Shown piece after piece: positions 12,101 to 45,258 of a DNA stretch of 64,000 bases (within the stretch, counting starts at the first letter, position 1; each line of letters begins with the position of its first letter). This stretch comes from Ascidia mentula (lineage: Eukaryota > Chordata > Ascidiacea > Phlebobranchia > Ascidiidae). Made by a program: the position numbers and the translations under genes. Below the pieces are notes generated by a model that was given only the letters and a program-made list of their open reading frames with translations, did no database searches and was not told the origin of the DNA. The DNA is taken from NCBI GenBank assembly GCA_947561715.1, contig OX387200.1, positions 19,532,501 through 19,596,500 of the forward strand. The letters run 5' to 3'.

Positions 12101-15100
12101 TGTGATATTCTCAAATGTTTTAAAAAACTAACTTTTAACAATAAACATTGTTTAAAAATAGTCGCGCTAACCTGTAATGGGATGCTGTGTTTGTGCATGA
12201 CAACTCTGGTACAAAATGAAATCTAATCAAATATACAATAAGAGTGTTTAAATGCAATAAATCAATGGTTCCCAACCTTCCTTGGCTCATAGTACCCCTG
12301 CAGAATTTCTGAAGATATTGCAACACCCAGTGGCAGCAAACTAATGAGCGCACACCACAAATGCTGCAATTCTGTCTAATTCTTGATTGGGGCTCGTATC
12401 ATTACAGGCGATTTTGTCCCCGATAAGCATTACACAACCGCCAAACCATACAGTAACAAAATATTAGAGTGCAAAGAAAAGCTCATGGCAACTCTGAAGG
12501 TTACAATTGACATCACGGCTGGCAACCACTGGATTAAACCTTTGATTGGACATTAACTTTTGCACTCCCCTAATATTAAAACGTAACCGAGCGTCCTTTT
12601 GGGGAATATTTGGAAACAAAAACGACCATGTTAAGTTTTCCCACTGAGCAAATGTGTTTGGAGGTTAATTATGTGACAGGCTCCGTACTCTGGAAGACAA
12701 TATGCTGCCTGGAGAGGTTGGACATTCACGATTGACCTCGAAAATATTTATGTCATTGGAAGCATCCAACTCTACTCCTCAACTAACTTTAAGAATGATG
12801 TGAAGGTAATGTTTAAAAAGTGTTAAACTTCATCACTTGCGGTGCGCATCTGGGGAAACAACACCAAAATGCTTTGAGATCATTCTTTTGCTTTTAGATC
12901 TTTTATTTGTACTTGTCTTCTAATGGCCGGGAATGGAAGTCCTTGGGTCCCTTTAAGTCCTTGGTGGGGACATCAAGGAAATATTTTTTCTACAATTTTG
13001 ATCTGTTTCAAGCAAGGTATTATTTTAATTTGATGCGATTTTTTCATCTTGTTACACTTTGTAATGATAAACATGCAGGTACGTCAGACTTAACATCACG
13101 GCCACGGCTTTAATGCAACCACCCGTTGTCTCCGGTTTCGGATTGTACGGAGCTTCCTTCGACTGCACAGATCTTGTTACATATAACTTCGATCGTTACG
13201 CAGTGCCTGCTCTTGTATCTGCATTGTTGGGCTTCTATGCTCTTCTCATGTTACTTGCAGTCAGAAAGGATCAGAAGAATAGATGGAGGGTAGGATAGGA
13301 AATAGTTTTTGGGGCCATGAATTGCCCAGGATTTAGCAGTGTCAGTGACAGGCATATGTGTAAACTGCAGTAGACAGTAGCGGTTTGGTAGAAAGTTAGA
13401 TTTTTTCAACGGAAGTTGGAGGTGGAGGTATTTTCGCTCAGCTTTACGTTAAACAAAGAATCTGCACATAAGGCTATCGACTTGTTTCGTGTAATTATGT
13501 AACGAAAAGTCATGTCAGTAACGAAGTATTCTTGTAATCACCTCATGGACATTGTCAGTGATTTGACTTTTGCCTTAAGACAGTATGAAAATTTAGAGAT
13601 ACATACTCTCCATACCATCGCCTCCGATTGAACAACCAAGTTATAGTTACGAGCTCTCAATAACCACTGCATGGAAGAAGGTGGATTCCGATCTCCTTAT
13701 ACGGATCCATGGAAGCAGAGGATCGACTCCGATCGTTTGGCTGCGTCGTGATTATCCTGGTATACTCAGGTGGGTGTTTAGGTATCGCCATTTTATATTT
13801 ACGTTGTAGAAGTTTCACAAAATATTTTGGGAGGTGTACAGACAGCACATAGAGATGGTTGACCAAACATATTATGGTGCTCATTGAGTTGTTTGTGACA
13901 TAGATTTTTTTTATTGTTTTTAGACCTGGTTTTACCGACACGCTAGCTGTCCACTTGCCCAACGCTGTCGGAACTCCAGTCCACATGAGCATAGTCGCCA
14001 TCCACCGTGAATCGGTGGCGCGAGAACAGATAAAGATTAAAAAGTACAGATCGTCGGAAGAAGGTGCGCCTTTGAAAGCAAGAAAATCTCTTTCCCACAC
14101 GCTTATCAGCCTCTTTGACTCTGAACAAAACACTGGTGGAAGTTCATCCTATGAGAATGACAGGAGCAAGTCCGCACCCAAGTGCCTTGGCCTTGAGCGT
14201 GTAGCCATTAAAAACCCCACCACAGGTGAAAGATGGGTTGCTGACATAAGGTGCTGCGGCGAGCGTTGTTCGTGGATATCGTTTATTGGTACCGCAGTCG
14301 CCCTACGACATGGAGGATCGACTGTTCTGCCTTTGGAACCAGCTCATTTTTCTCAAAATAGCAGGAGATGGTTTAAATGTCTCTGCGGTTTTCACCTTCT
14401 GGCCGGTCTTTGTCTAAACAACCCGTCTTACATTATACGGAACTTGCTGTGCGTTGAAAGAGTCTGTATCGCATTGACCGTTTCATTCAGTGCCATTTTT
14501 ACAACCACGTTCTTTCACGGCTTCGACTATAGTTATGACTTGAACTATGGGATACCAGTTGACTTGTATTCGATGATAGGTGCAGTGTGTCAGACCCACA
14601 CAATGTCGTTCCTGGTAGCATGCGTCAGTCTTAGTGTCTTGCATAGTTTCTTGCATTTTGTATCAGGAAAATGGCACAGGGAAATTGAAGACGGAGTGTC
14701 GTTTTTTCAAGGTATCAAACCCCTGTCCGTCGCCGTGCAATCGCTTCTAACTTCGATGAATTTAAACTGCGCCACTGACACGAGCGTTCTTAAGCTGGAA
14801 GACAAAAAGAGTGGAGTCTATTCGAAGCGACGTAAATCGACGATTTTTACACATTACTCGAGTCCCCCGACAAGACTGAAATTTTGTACCAACCACTTGG
14901 GAGAAAATGACGCAACCGGCCAAGGAGACGCACAGTTTGCAACGAAAAACAAATTCATACCGCACCGCATAATTTTACGATTTATCTTGTCAATATCTGC
15001 AGTCCTGTGGGCAGTTGGTACAAGCATGTATCTTTGTATTAAGGGTGCAGATCTTGCTGTAGGGGCCGGTAAAAACCTAGCAGTCATAATAGCCGTAGAT

Positions 15101-15217
15101 GTGGGTGTAGTGCATCTGTTGGTCATGCCCCTTGTGGGCACATTTGCTTATCTTCTACAAAAACTTTTGAACTACGCCGAAAAACCGATCAATGCGTTGA
15201 GACGCAATACATTGTAG
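104..15217 (+). CDS. CCP-array / discoidin / PLAT / polycystin-1-like membrane protein (5' end outside window)
   Basis: Exons: 104-196, 258-342, 747-856, 921-995, 1128-1250, 1915-2103, 2298-2498, 2888-3106, 3324-3521, 3645-3827, 4124-4315, 4431-4619, 4876-5073, 5204-5331, 5718-5808, 5869-6063, 6357-6554, 6699-6806, 6930-7028, 7179-7391, 7885-8088, 8352-8558, 8801-9001, 9107-9202, 9363-9488, 9734-9946, 10262-10447, 10826-11059, 11309-11466, 11923-12078, 12680-12805, 12898-13016, 13079-13289, 13597-13769, 13924-15217. About 2,262 residues are visible and all junction phases agree. Domain order: half plus 22 full CCP modules, linker, F5/8C (discoidin), GPS-like remnant, TM1, PLAT, TM2-TM5, stop. 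From TM1 on it follows polycystin-1 family order, but it stops before the TRP-like channel helices. CCP and discoidin domains usually bind proteins or glycans outside the cell, so an adhesion or recognition receptor is the inference. Signal peptide and first exons lie upstream. The joins are sound; the function is unknown. Confidence 0.88.
2566..2591 (-). repeat. Hammerhead-like motif with a changed core base
   Basis: On the minus strand CUGAUAA replaces CUGAUGA, followed by a GG-UCG/CGA-CC type stem II and CGAAAC. The change falls on the catalytic G8 position, so it should be inactive. It lies in the intron after the CCP exon 2298-2498. Stems I and III could not be completed convincingly. 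Confidence 0.3.
5551..5577 (-). repeat. Partial hammerhead-like core
   Basis: On the minus strand CUGAUGA (5571-5577) is followed by U, a GCC/GGC hairpin and GAAA. The core is right, but stem II is short and out of register by one base. No partner strand for stem I or GUC-type cleavage site was found nearby. It lies in the intron between the two exons of a split CCP module (5331 to 5718). Probably a decayed copy of a ribozyme-bearing repeat. Confidence 0.4.
11549..11608 (-). ncRNA. Complete type I hammerhead ribozyme, antisense in an intron
   Basis: Read on the minus strand: stem I AGCUGCA pairs with UGCAGCU (7 perfect pairs); conserved CUGAUGA (11595-11601); stem II GACC-UUACA-GGUC; conserved GAA; stem III ACAG pairs with CUGU around a 14-base loop; then the classic GUC cleavage triplet, with the cut between 11556 and 11555. 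Every invariant core base of the hammerhead is present. It lies in the intron between exons 11309-11466 and 11923-12078 of the CCP/PLAT gene, on the opposite strand. Hammerheads of this minimal type are known in metazoan repeats and retroelements such as Penelope-like elements, so it is probably part of a mobile repeat. Activity is inferred from structure only. Confidence 0.85.
11665..11699 (-). repeat. Degenerate hammerhead-like motif beside the intact ribozyme
   Basis: About 90 bases beyond the intact hammerhead there is a similar layout on the minus strand: GGUACC, CUGCAGA, a self-complementary UCAA-CG-UUGA block, C-GAAA and GGUACC. The core CUGCAGA departs from CUGAUGA at two positions, so activity is not expected. 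The spacing suggests the remains of a tandem or dimeric ribozyme repeat. Confidence 0.35.
11923..13130 (+). other. F5/8 type C (discoidin) domain
   Basis: The domain is spread over exons 11923-12078, 12680-12805, 12898-13016 and the start of 13079-13289. Visible signatures are A-V-D-G-x-x-x-T-Y-W near the N-terminal side, W-T-F-T-I-D-L with I-G-S-I-Q-L in the core, Y-L-S-S-N-G-x-E-W, and the terminal A-R-Y-V-R-L-N-I-T strand. These are the landmarks of galactose-binding-like discoidin domains, which bind glycans, phospholipids or protein ligands. It sits between the CCP array and the first membrane helix. A short linker exon, 11309-11466, precedes it. Confidence 0.85.
13130..13289 (+). other. 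Degenerate GPS-like segment and TM1 of polycystin-1 type
   Basis: After the discoidin domain comes F-D-C-T-D-L-V-T-Y-N, which resembles the C-x-H-L-T-x-F end of a GPS but lacks the cleavable HL/T triplet. It is followed by about 22 hydrophobic residues (VPALVSALLGFYALLML) and then R-K-D-Q-K-N-R. Polycystin-1 relatives have the same layout: TM1 followed by an R/K-K-D-x-K cytosolic start, then PLAT. Whether the segment is a relic GPS or chance similarity cannot be settled by eye. Confidence 0.6.
13624..14290 (+). other. PLAT/LH2 domain of polycystin-1 type
   Basis: It is built from exon 13597-13769 and the start of exon 13924-15217. Visible pieces: Y-E-L-S-I-T-T-A-W-K, L-I-R-I-H-G-S-R-G, R-R-D-Y-P-G-I-L-R-P-G-F-T-D-T-L-A-V, then V-A-I-K-N-P-T-T-G-E-R-W-V-A-D near the end. 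This matches the polycystin PLAT pattern: I-x-G-x-x-G, a P-x-F-x-x-G-x-x-D-x-F-like step, and a final x-T-G-E-x-W strand. PLAT domains lie just inside the membrane and bind lipids or proteins. A low-complexity insert with S/K/R, about 14030-14200, interrupts the expected strands. Confidence 0.8.
14440..15160 (+). other. TM2-TM5 bundle; protein ends before the channel half
   Basis: Hydrophobic segments lie at roughly 14445-14520, 14570-14655, 14970-15040 and 15070-15150. The step N-P-S-Y-I-I-R-x-x-x-C-x-E-R before the first one mirrors the S-x-F-T-R-x-Q-R step before TM2 in polycystin-1. The stop codon follows 20-odd residues after the last helix (15215-15217). Polycystin-1 carries TM1-TM5 plus PLAT before a six-helix TRP-like channel; only that first part is present here. 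No continuation is seen downstream. Confidence 0.75.
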
Positions 15218-15287
15218 CTCAATTTTTACTTAATTGTATTTTGACGTTTAGTTTGTGGTAAGCGTTGGTTATTGATTTGTTTTTGCT

Positions 15288-15293
15288 AATAAA
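15288..15293 (+). terminator. Polyadenylation signal AATAAA
   Basis: A canonical AATAAA lies about 70 bases after the stop codon of the CCP/PLAT gene. This supports 15217 as the true end of the coding region rather than a break in the model. Confidence 0.7.
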
Positions 15294-16606
15294 CTGATGA
15301 CACCCTTTTTGTTTCAGTTTGTTGCTGTCTAACAGCGCCAACGAGTTGATAAAGTTGCAGTCGCCATTTTCAGGCCCAGTCGATAGTGAAAACCTTGGTC
15401 TTTCGATTTAGTTAGTGTATGTTATAAGTTCCATTTTAAAAGAACACCGTCGAGGCCTAAACCAGAAAACATGTTCTCGCTGGTTGCGTTTTCAGTTTGT
15501 CATGAAATTTGCACTTTGCTAATTTTAAAAATAGTTCTCGTTCAGGTTGGTAAGCGAGATTACATGACCTACGTGGAAGTTAAACCAAAGAAATCCTGTT
15601 TTCAAGGCCCTCTGCAATAATGCACCTGCCGAGTGTTCCGCTTGTTTTCCGATAACTGCTGTTGGATCTTGTGACTTATAATAGGTACCTAATATTCAAA
15701 GTTAAAAAAAGTTCAGTACACAGCAAGGATTTGTTGCACCTCCAGAAGGATCTGATGAGCTACATGGGAGTCATAAACAGCTCTTAGTCAATTTATTTAG
15801 CAACTACTTTGGTGTTACTGTGTGCAGGAGGAGAGGTGGACCTTGCATAGTACTGCAATAGATAGGAAAAATTTTTCTGCAAAGTCCAATTGCATTTTTT
15901 GTTGCTTTTTTACCCCAAATAATGTCGAAAAGTAAAGGATCAAATGCCCCCGAGGGATAAAAATGAACTTGTTCGGCGACCAAATGTGACCAGAATGCGT
16001 AGATGAGGAAGTGATCTTTCATACAACCACAAATGACTGTATCCTTAAACGATTCATTTTTCTGCAAATATAGCCTGAAGTTTGAGCTGGCATTTTAGTT
16101 TAGTTTTCTACAGCACCCGGTACAAGTAGCCTGGATCAAAGCGAAACCCCACTAAAACTGGCCTAAATTCTCCCTAGCAAATGTGCTCAAATAAACCGTA
16201 AAAATTAACCCCCCATGCATCACTGGTAGCTTTGTGACGTCCTTTCTACAGTTGGCATTTCCCGATAGCGAAACTTATTTTAATAGAAAGGGTCCTTCAT
16301 AGGCCACAGGCCGAGCTTTTTATTGGTCGCAACAAAGATACATTTTTTTAAAGTTTATAACTTTTATTGTTGTGGCTGACAAGTAAGCTTAGGGATGTTT
16401 GGTAGCCTAGTTATAGTTACACATCTATGCTTGGGTTAGAACCTTTGTAGTTACTTAGCCTATAGATAGCTTAGATTTACACCCAAATAAAGTAGACTTG
16501 TTATGATACAAGTTAAATGTAGATTGCCTGTGTCATTGTTTCCAGCAGAAATATTGACATCACCATTTTTACAAATATTAAGACACAGGAAAATGAAAGT
16601 TTGAAT
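15294..16606. other. Intergenic, nothing recognised
   Basis: This lies between the convergent ends of the CCP/PLAT gene and intelectin-like gene A. Reading frames are short and resemble no known protein. A TTTATT at about 16361 (AATAAA on the minus strand) may end transcripts of gene A. Confidence 0.5.
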
Positions 16607-20929
<4,323 letters not shown>

Positions 20930-21363
20930 TCTTACAGCGAATTACCAGTCAGAAAAATAAGGTTATAATCAAACTACAACAGCTATGATTTTTATAGACT
21001 ACTTTTCGGTCATTGTTTGTATGTTCGCTATTGAAACACACTATTTGAACAGTGTTCACCATTAAAACACATCAAAGCGACTGGTCTGATTTTCAAAAAC
21101 TGCATCGCAATGTATACCGAAAACCTCTTCAACGAAAAGCTCAAGGTTGTCAGCTGGAAATGATGTGACAAGCACATATTCCAGAACTGTTTTGGCTAAC
21201 TGTTCGAAAACACACCGTCAAGCCCGTCCAATAATAAAACAAACTAGGTTGTAGTAAAGACCACACTGAGAATTCAGAAAAAGCTAAATTATGCAGTTGC
21301 TGCATTAGGGAGAAACACGTTCTCAAAACTGTCACGATTCTCATATTCAGCTTCCGGTCTACG

Positions 21364-21371
21364 TGACGTCA
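21364..21371. promoter_or_regulatory. CRE/ATF-type TGACGTCA upstream of gene A
   Basis: A palindromic TGACGTCA lies 435 bases upstream of the start codon, in a block shared with the upstream regions of the four younger paralogues. Sites of this form bind CREB/ATF-type bZIP factors. Function is inferred from conservation only. Confidence 0.45.
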
Positions 21372-22222
21372 GAGTGTATTAATTTGTTTTGCCACTTGAC
21401 AGTTGAGTTGAAACGTATTCCGTTTTAAAATTGTCTCCGGAGAAAAAAATGGGAAGTAATATCCATCAAAGCAGACATAAGTTTAGGCGTGGATATGTAA
21501 GTTTTATGACTGTTTCTAACCACTGACGTGTTGTTTAGACATGAGCATGTGACGTCAATCGTTAACTTTGTAATTACAAAATACGTGTTGCTCCCTTAGA
21601 ACGCACCATAATTGACAATTGTGTGAAGTGTTACACAAATAGATTTTTTGAGATAATATATCACCTGTTAACATGTGGAATTATTCTTGGTATAATGTAA
21701 GAATTACGTTTTAACTGTAATGAAGGGCAAGTTCTGAAGCAAATTCACGAGAACTACATTTTGCAACATTAGACGGGATAACGCTCGAACAACGAAACAC
21801 GACACAAAACGTGACACGGAGTGAAAAAAAATTACCGGGTTCACCCGGGATACGGTTGCGACGAATAACAAAATCTGGCAATTTTTAAATGTTTTGAATA
21901 TTAATTTGTTAAGGTAAACTACGATGTGAACAAGGTATGACTAGTGTAACAAGGTAAGTGTCAAATTATGTAAGAAGTGAAATGTGTTAAGAGTGAAAGA
22001 CCTGATGACACTTGAAGGCGTACAGTTTAGGTTGTGTCATAAAAAATACCCTTTGGTTTAATCAAAGAAGCTTCACTGACAATGTCATGTGATCAACATT
22101 AGAAGACCTCTTCGCACCGGCATATTTTTTTCTCTCTCCATGGCCCTGCTCAGGTTGCTGCATGGAATTAAACAAAGAACTTACAAAATTACCCAGGCAA
22201 ACTCACTTTGATTTTTTATGCT

Positions 22223-22228
22223 TTTATT
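22223..22228 (-). terminator. Polyadenylation signal of gene B
   Basis: AATAAA on the minus strand, about 170 bases after the stop codon of gene B. This is a plausible spacing for a 3' UTR. Confidence 0.45.
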
Positions 22229-22396
22229 TGTACAGAGCATAACAGAATTAATGACATAAATTGGTATGGAGCAAAATTGATGTACATAGGTGAATTTCAT
22301 GTTTTAGTTAATTGACTTGCCACTGTTTTGACACAAATTGTTATACAAGTATAAGATTTAGGTGAACGAAAGTTGAATGTATGACTGTAAGGGAAT

Positions 22397-26959
<4,563 letters not shown>

Positions 26960-28129
26960 TTTGTCAGCCGAGAGAGTTTTACAGTCAGACGAATAAGATT
27001 ATCAAAAAAATTTAACAAACTTTTCTTATTCTGAATTTAAACTATATTTTAACAAAATCTTTAAAAATTAGTCGATTTTAATTTTTGTCCAATTTCTAGG
27101 AAATTTTATCTATTATATACACACAACCAACCCACATCAAACCACCCATTTTGAATTTTGAGCTGCAACTTGTGGCTTATTTCATCAACTGGAACTAATA
27201 GTGCAATCGCACATTCCTCCTTTACCGAGTTTTCGACTATTAAAACTACACAATATGCCTACCTAATTCAATAGCAAACGAAGCATGTTTGGGTCGCAAC
27301 TGAATCAGCAAATGCTCTAGACAATTCAAAATAACCGATAATTTTGAAAAAGTTTAGCGTTGAATTGCGCCAGACTTGCTCAAGAACCGAAACACGTTGA
27401 ATCCCCAAGTTGCTGCAGTTGTTACTACATTAAAAGAGAAAAACGTTCTTGGAAATCCTCACGAACTTTGAAACTGGTGTCCGGACTAAGTGACGTCATG
27501 CTGTATGTTTCGAGCCTCGTGCTTTTGGTAATTAAGCAGATTGTAAACTTGGCTCGGCCCGATGCTACTCAACCGTCATTTATACAACGACTGTTGTTGC
27601 GACACCTGACAGACATGTAGCTTTATTGTCTGTTCGAAACACAGTTTTGGAAACGGACATCAAATTTTTACTTAAATTTTCTTAGATTTTCGTGACATTT
27701 TACTGCAGTAGTTGTTGTTGGACTTCTTTATGAAGATAATTTTTGATTGTTGAACCATTTCAATTATAAACTAGGTGTCGCTGCTTGTGGACGCAGTTTT
27801 ATTTTGTAAACTTTTCCATAGTATTTTCGGAATGGTACGTAACTTTGTTAAAGGTTTTTCGCGTGATTTTTGTGAAACAACATGACAAGAAACGTTTTTC
27901 AACCACATTTAAGGAGTTACGCTGTGACACATCATACAACACAAAACGTGGCGCGGAGCCAAAATTTTCTTCACGTCGTCGCTTCGTGGTAAAATGAAAT
28001 TGACGGGATAAGTTACGATACGGTTGCCACAATGTTAATAGACTTGCGAACGTTGTTGACATTACAAAAGTTGTGATACAGGAATGAGATATAAGTGAGC
28101 GAAAGTTAAATATATAAATGTAAGGGAAT
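26960..28129. other. Intergenic spacer between genes B and C
   Basis: It holds the upstream region of B and the 3' region of C. It is almost the same as the spacers at 32239-33349 and 37939-39130, as expected of recent tandem duplication. An 86-codon plus-strand frame at 27360-27620 recurs in the C and D upstream spacers but is not kept in the older E spacer, so it is not called a gene. Confidence 0.6.
27491..27498. promoter_or_regulatory. CRE/ATF-type TGACGTCA upstream of gene B
   Basis: The same conserved block as upstream of A, here 532 bases before the start codon. Confidence 0.4.
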
Positions 28130-32238
<4,109 letters not shown>

Positions 32239-33349
32239 TTTGTCAGCCGGGAGAGTTTTATAGTCAGACGAATAAGATTATCAAAAAAATTCAACAAACT
32301 TTTCTTATTCTGAATTCGAACTTTATTTTAACAAAAACCTTCAACAAATTAGTATTTTTTAATTTTAGTCCAATTACTAAGAAACTTTGTTTTTATATAC
32401 ACACAACCAACCCACATCAAACCACCCATTTTTAATTTTGAGCAGCAACGTGTGGCTTATTTCATCAACTGGAACTAATAGTGCAATCGCACGTTCCTCA
32501 TTTACCGAGTTTTCGACTATTAAAACTACACAATATGCCTACCTAATTCAATAGCAAACGAAGCATGTTTTGGTCGCAACTGAATCAGCAAATGCTCTAG
32601 ACAATTCAAAATAACCGATAATTTTGAAAAAGTTTAGCGTTGAATTGCGCCAGACTTGCTCAAGAACCGAAACACGTTGAATCCCCAAGTTGCTGCAGTT
32701 GTTACTACATTAAAAGAGAAAAACGTTCTTGGAAATCCTCACGAACTTTGAAACTGGTGTCCGGACTAAGTGACGTCATGCTGTATGTTTCGAGCCTCGT
32801 GCTTTTGGTAATTAAGCAGATTGTAAACTTGGCTCGGCCCGATGCTACTCAACCGTCATTTATACAGCGACTGTTGTTGCGACACCTGGCAGACATGTAG
32901 CTATTGTGTCTGTTCGAAACACAGTTTTGGAAACGGACATCAAATTTTTTTTAATAATTTTCAACTTTTAAACCATTCCAATTATAAACTAGGTGTTGCT
33001 GCTTGTGGACGCAGTTTTATTTTGTAAACTTTTCCATAGTCTTTTCGGAATGGTACGTAACTTTGTTAAAGGTTTTTCGCGTGATTTTTGTGAAACAACA
33101 TGACAAGAAACGTTTTTCAACCACATTTAAGGAGTTACGCTGTGACACATCATACAACACAAAACGTGGCGCGGAGCCAAAATTTTCTTCACGTCGTCGC
33201 TTCGTGGTAAAATGAAATTGACGGGATAAGTTACGATACGGTTGCTACAATGTTAATAGACTTGCAACCGTTGTTGACATTATACAAAAGTTGTGATACA
33301 GGAATGAGATATAAGTGAGCGAAAGTTAAATATATAAATGTAAGGGAAT
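32239..33349. other. Intergenic spacer between genes C and D
   Basis: A near copy of the B-C spacer, with a deletion of roughly 75 bases near 32950. No gene is recognised. Confidence 0.6.
32771..32778. promoter_or_regulatory. CRE/ATF-type TGACGTCA upstream of gene C
   Basis: The conserved palindrome, 533 bases upstream of the start codon of gene C. Confidence 0.4.
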
Positions 33350-37938
<4,589 letters not shown>

Positions 37939-39130
37939 TTTGTCAGCCGAGAGAGTTTTACAGTCAGACGAATAAGATTATCAAAAAAATTTAACAAACT
38001 TTTCTTATTCTGAATTCAAACTATATTTTAACAAAATCTTTAAAAATTAGTCGATTTTAATTTTTGTCCAATTTCTAGGAAATTTTATCTATTATATACA
38101 CACAACCAACCCACATCAAACCACCCATTTTGAATTTTGAGCTGCAACGTGTGGCTTATTTGATCAACTGGAACTAATAGTGCAATCGCACATTCCTCCT
38201 TTACCGAGTTTTCGACTATTAAAACTACACAATATGCCTACCTAATTCAATAGCAAACGAAGCATGTTTTGGTCGCAACTGAATCAGCAAATGCTCTTGA
38301 CAATTCAAAATAACCGATAATTCTGAAAAAGTTTAGCTTTGAATTGCGCCAGACTGCTCAAGAACCGAAACACGTTGATTCCCCAAGTTGCTGCAGTTGT
38401 TACTACATTAAAAGAGAAAAACGTTCTTGGAAATCCTCACGAACTTTGAAACTGGTGTCCGGACTAAGTGACGTCATGCTGTATGTTTCGAGCCTCGTGC
38501 TTTTGGTAATTAAGCAGATTGTAAACTTGGCTCGGCCCGATGCTACTCAACCGTCATTTATACAGCGACTGTTGTTGCGACACCTGACAGACATGTAGCT
38601 ATTGTGTCTGTTCGAAACACAGTTTTGGAAACGGACATCAAATTTTTACTTAGATTTTCTTAGATTTTCGTGACATTTTACTGCAGTAGTTGTTGTTGGA
38701 CTTCTTTATGAAGATAATTTTTGACTGTTGAACCATTTCAATTATAAACTAGGTGTCGCTGCTTGTGGACGCAGTTTTATTTCATAAACTTGTTATATTG
38801 TACAGCACATATTTTTCTATAGTCTTTTCGGAATGGTACGGAACTTTGTTAAAGGTTTTTCGCGTGATTTTTGTGAAACAACATGACAAGAAACGTTTTT
38901 CAACCACATTTAAGGAGTTACGCTGAGACACATCATACAACACAAAACGTGGCGCGGAGCCAAAATTTTCTTCACGTCGTCGCTTCGTGGTAAAATGAAA
39001 TTGACGGGATAAGTTACGATACGGTTGCCACAATGTTAATAGACTTGCAACCGTTGTTGACATTACAAAAGTTGTGATACAGGAATGAGATATAAGTGAG
39101 CGAAAGTTAAATATATAAATGTAAGGGAAT
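37939..39130. other. Intergenic spacer between genes D and E
   Basis: Close to the B-C spacer, with a slightly longer segment near 38790-38815 that it shares with the region upstream of E. No gene is recognised. Confidence 0.6.
38469..38476. promoter_or_regulatory. CRE/ATF-type TGACGTCA upstream of gene D
   Basis: The conserved palindrome, 531 bases upstream of the start codon of gene D. Confidence 0.4.
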
Positions 39131-43692
<4,562 letters not shown>

Positions 43693-45258
43693 TTTTTCAG
43701 CTGGGAGAGTTTTACAGTCAGACGAATAAGATTATCAAAAAAATTTAACAAACTTTTCTTGTTCTGAATTCAAACTATATTGTCACAAAATCTTAAAAAA
43801 ATAGTCTTTTCTTCTTAATTTTAGTCCAATTGCTGGGAAACTTTGTTTTTGTATACACACTACCAACCCACATCAAACCACCCATTTTTAAATTTGAGCA
43901 GCAACGTGTTGCTTATTTGTTCAACTGGAACTAATAGTGCAATCGCACATTCCTCATTTGCCGAGTTTTTGACTATTGAAACTACACACTATGCCTAACT
44001 AATTCAATAGCAAACGAAGCAAGATTTGGTCGCAACTGAAACAGAAATTGCTCTTGACAATTCAAAATAACCGAGAGTTCTGAAAAAGCTTAGCGTTAAA
44101 TTGCGCCAGACTTGCTCACGAACCGAAACACGTTGGATCCCCGAGTTGCCGCAGTTGTTACTACATTAAACAGAAAAACGTTCTTGGAAATCGTCACGAA
44201 CTTTAAAACTGATGTCCGGACTACGTGACGTCATGTTGTATGTTTCGGGCCTCGTGCTTTTGGTAATTAAGCAGATTGTAAACTTTGCTTGGGCCGATGC
44301 TACTCAACCGTCATTTATACAGCGACTGTTGTTGCGACACCTGGCAGACATGTAGCCATTTTGTCTGTTCGAAACACAGTTTTGGAAACGGACATCAATT
44401 TTTTCCACTTGCATTTTCTTATATTTCCGTAACTTTTTACTGCAGTAGTTGTTGTTGGACTTCTTTATGAAAATTAATTTCAACTGTTAAACCATTCCAA
44501 TTATAAACTACGTGTCGCTGCTTGTGGACGTAGTTTTATTTCATAAACGTGTTATATTGTACAGCACATATTTTTCCATAGTCTTTTCGGAACGGTACAT
44601 AACTTTGTTAAAGGTTTTTCGCTTGATTCGTTTTAAAACAACATGACAAGAAACGTTTTTCTACCACATTTGAGGAGTAACGCTGAGAAACATCACAAGA
44701 TAAAAAACGTGACACGGAGACAAAAAAATTATTCACGTCGTCACTTCGTGGAAAAATGAAATTGACGAGATAAGTTACGATACGGTTGCTGCAAACCATT
44801 AAATTCGGGCAACATTTCAATACTTTGTGAAACTTTGTATCAACTGATGATGTAGACAAGTTTTTATTACAATGTGCAAATAAAAATGTATATATATTTA
44901 CTTAGGTTACCATTTAGACACAGAGCTATGGCTGTTTTTACCGTTTATGTCCCATCTGTAAACATGCTCTTAACTGCTGTATTAAAATGAAAACCTATGA
45001 ATTGGAATCGTGGAAAGCGGCTGAGATCACAGAGAGATGTTATTTTTTCGTCGCAAAGTTTCCCAAGCGCTGCGCCAACGAGAAGAAAATTAATCGTGTC
45101 CAAAAATATTTATTGGCCCGTCACGAAGTTGGCGGCGGAAACAGATCATTTAAATTCAGTTGCGCGGCTGTTTGTTCGCAAAAGAACTGCTCTCCGTTGT
45201 TTGACAAACTGTCTGTAATAATCTCGGGTGGCAAAGCAGATCAGTATCGCTAACCGAC
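43693..45258. other. Head-to-head promoter region between genes E and F
   Basis: About 1.57 kb separates two divergent start codons. The half next to E carries the family upstream block. The half next to F has an 88-codon open frame (44987-45253) ending just before the F start, with no recognisable protein features; it is more likely 5' UTR or promoter. Confidence 0.5.
44226..44233. promoter_or_regulatory. CRE/ATF-type TGACGTCA upstream of gene E
   Basis: The conserved palindrome, 534 bases upstream of the start codon of gene E, in the E-F bidirectional region. Confidence 0.4.

Larger units (their letters stand above)
20930..22396. other. Intergenic: upstream region of gene A and 3' region of gene B
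   Basis: No coding region is recognised. The stretch around 21250-21400 aligns by eye with the upstream regions of genes B-E (a pyrimidine/purine-mixed block ending in CCGG-x-CTA-x-GTGACGTCA). It therefore probably holds conserved promoter sequence. Confidence 0.5.

Noticed and set aside
13657-14133. 158-codon minus-strand frame
   Set aside because: It lies opposite the PLAT-coding exons and their intron. It is a shadow of the real plus-strand coding sequence.
27360-27620. 86-codon plus-strand frame repeated upstream of B, C and D
   Set aside because: It is preserved only because the spacers are recent copies. The older equivalent upstream of E (about 44100-44350) does not keep the frame, and the sequence resembles no protein.
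44987-45253. 88-codon frame just upstream of gene F
   Set aside because: No domain, signal peptide or helix is seen. It ends five bases before the F start and is more likely leader or promoter sequence.
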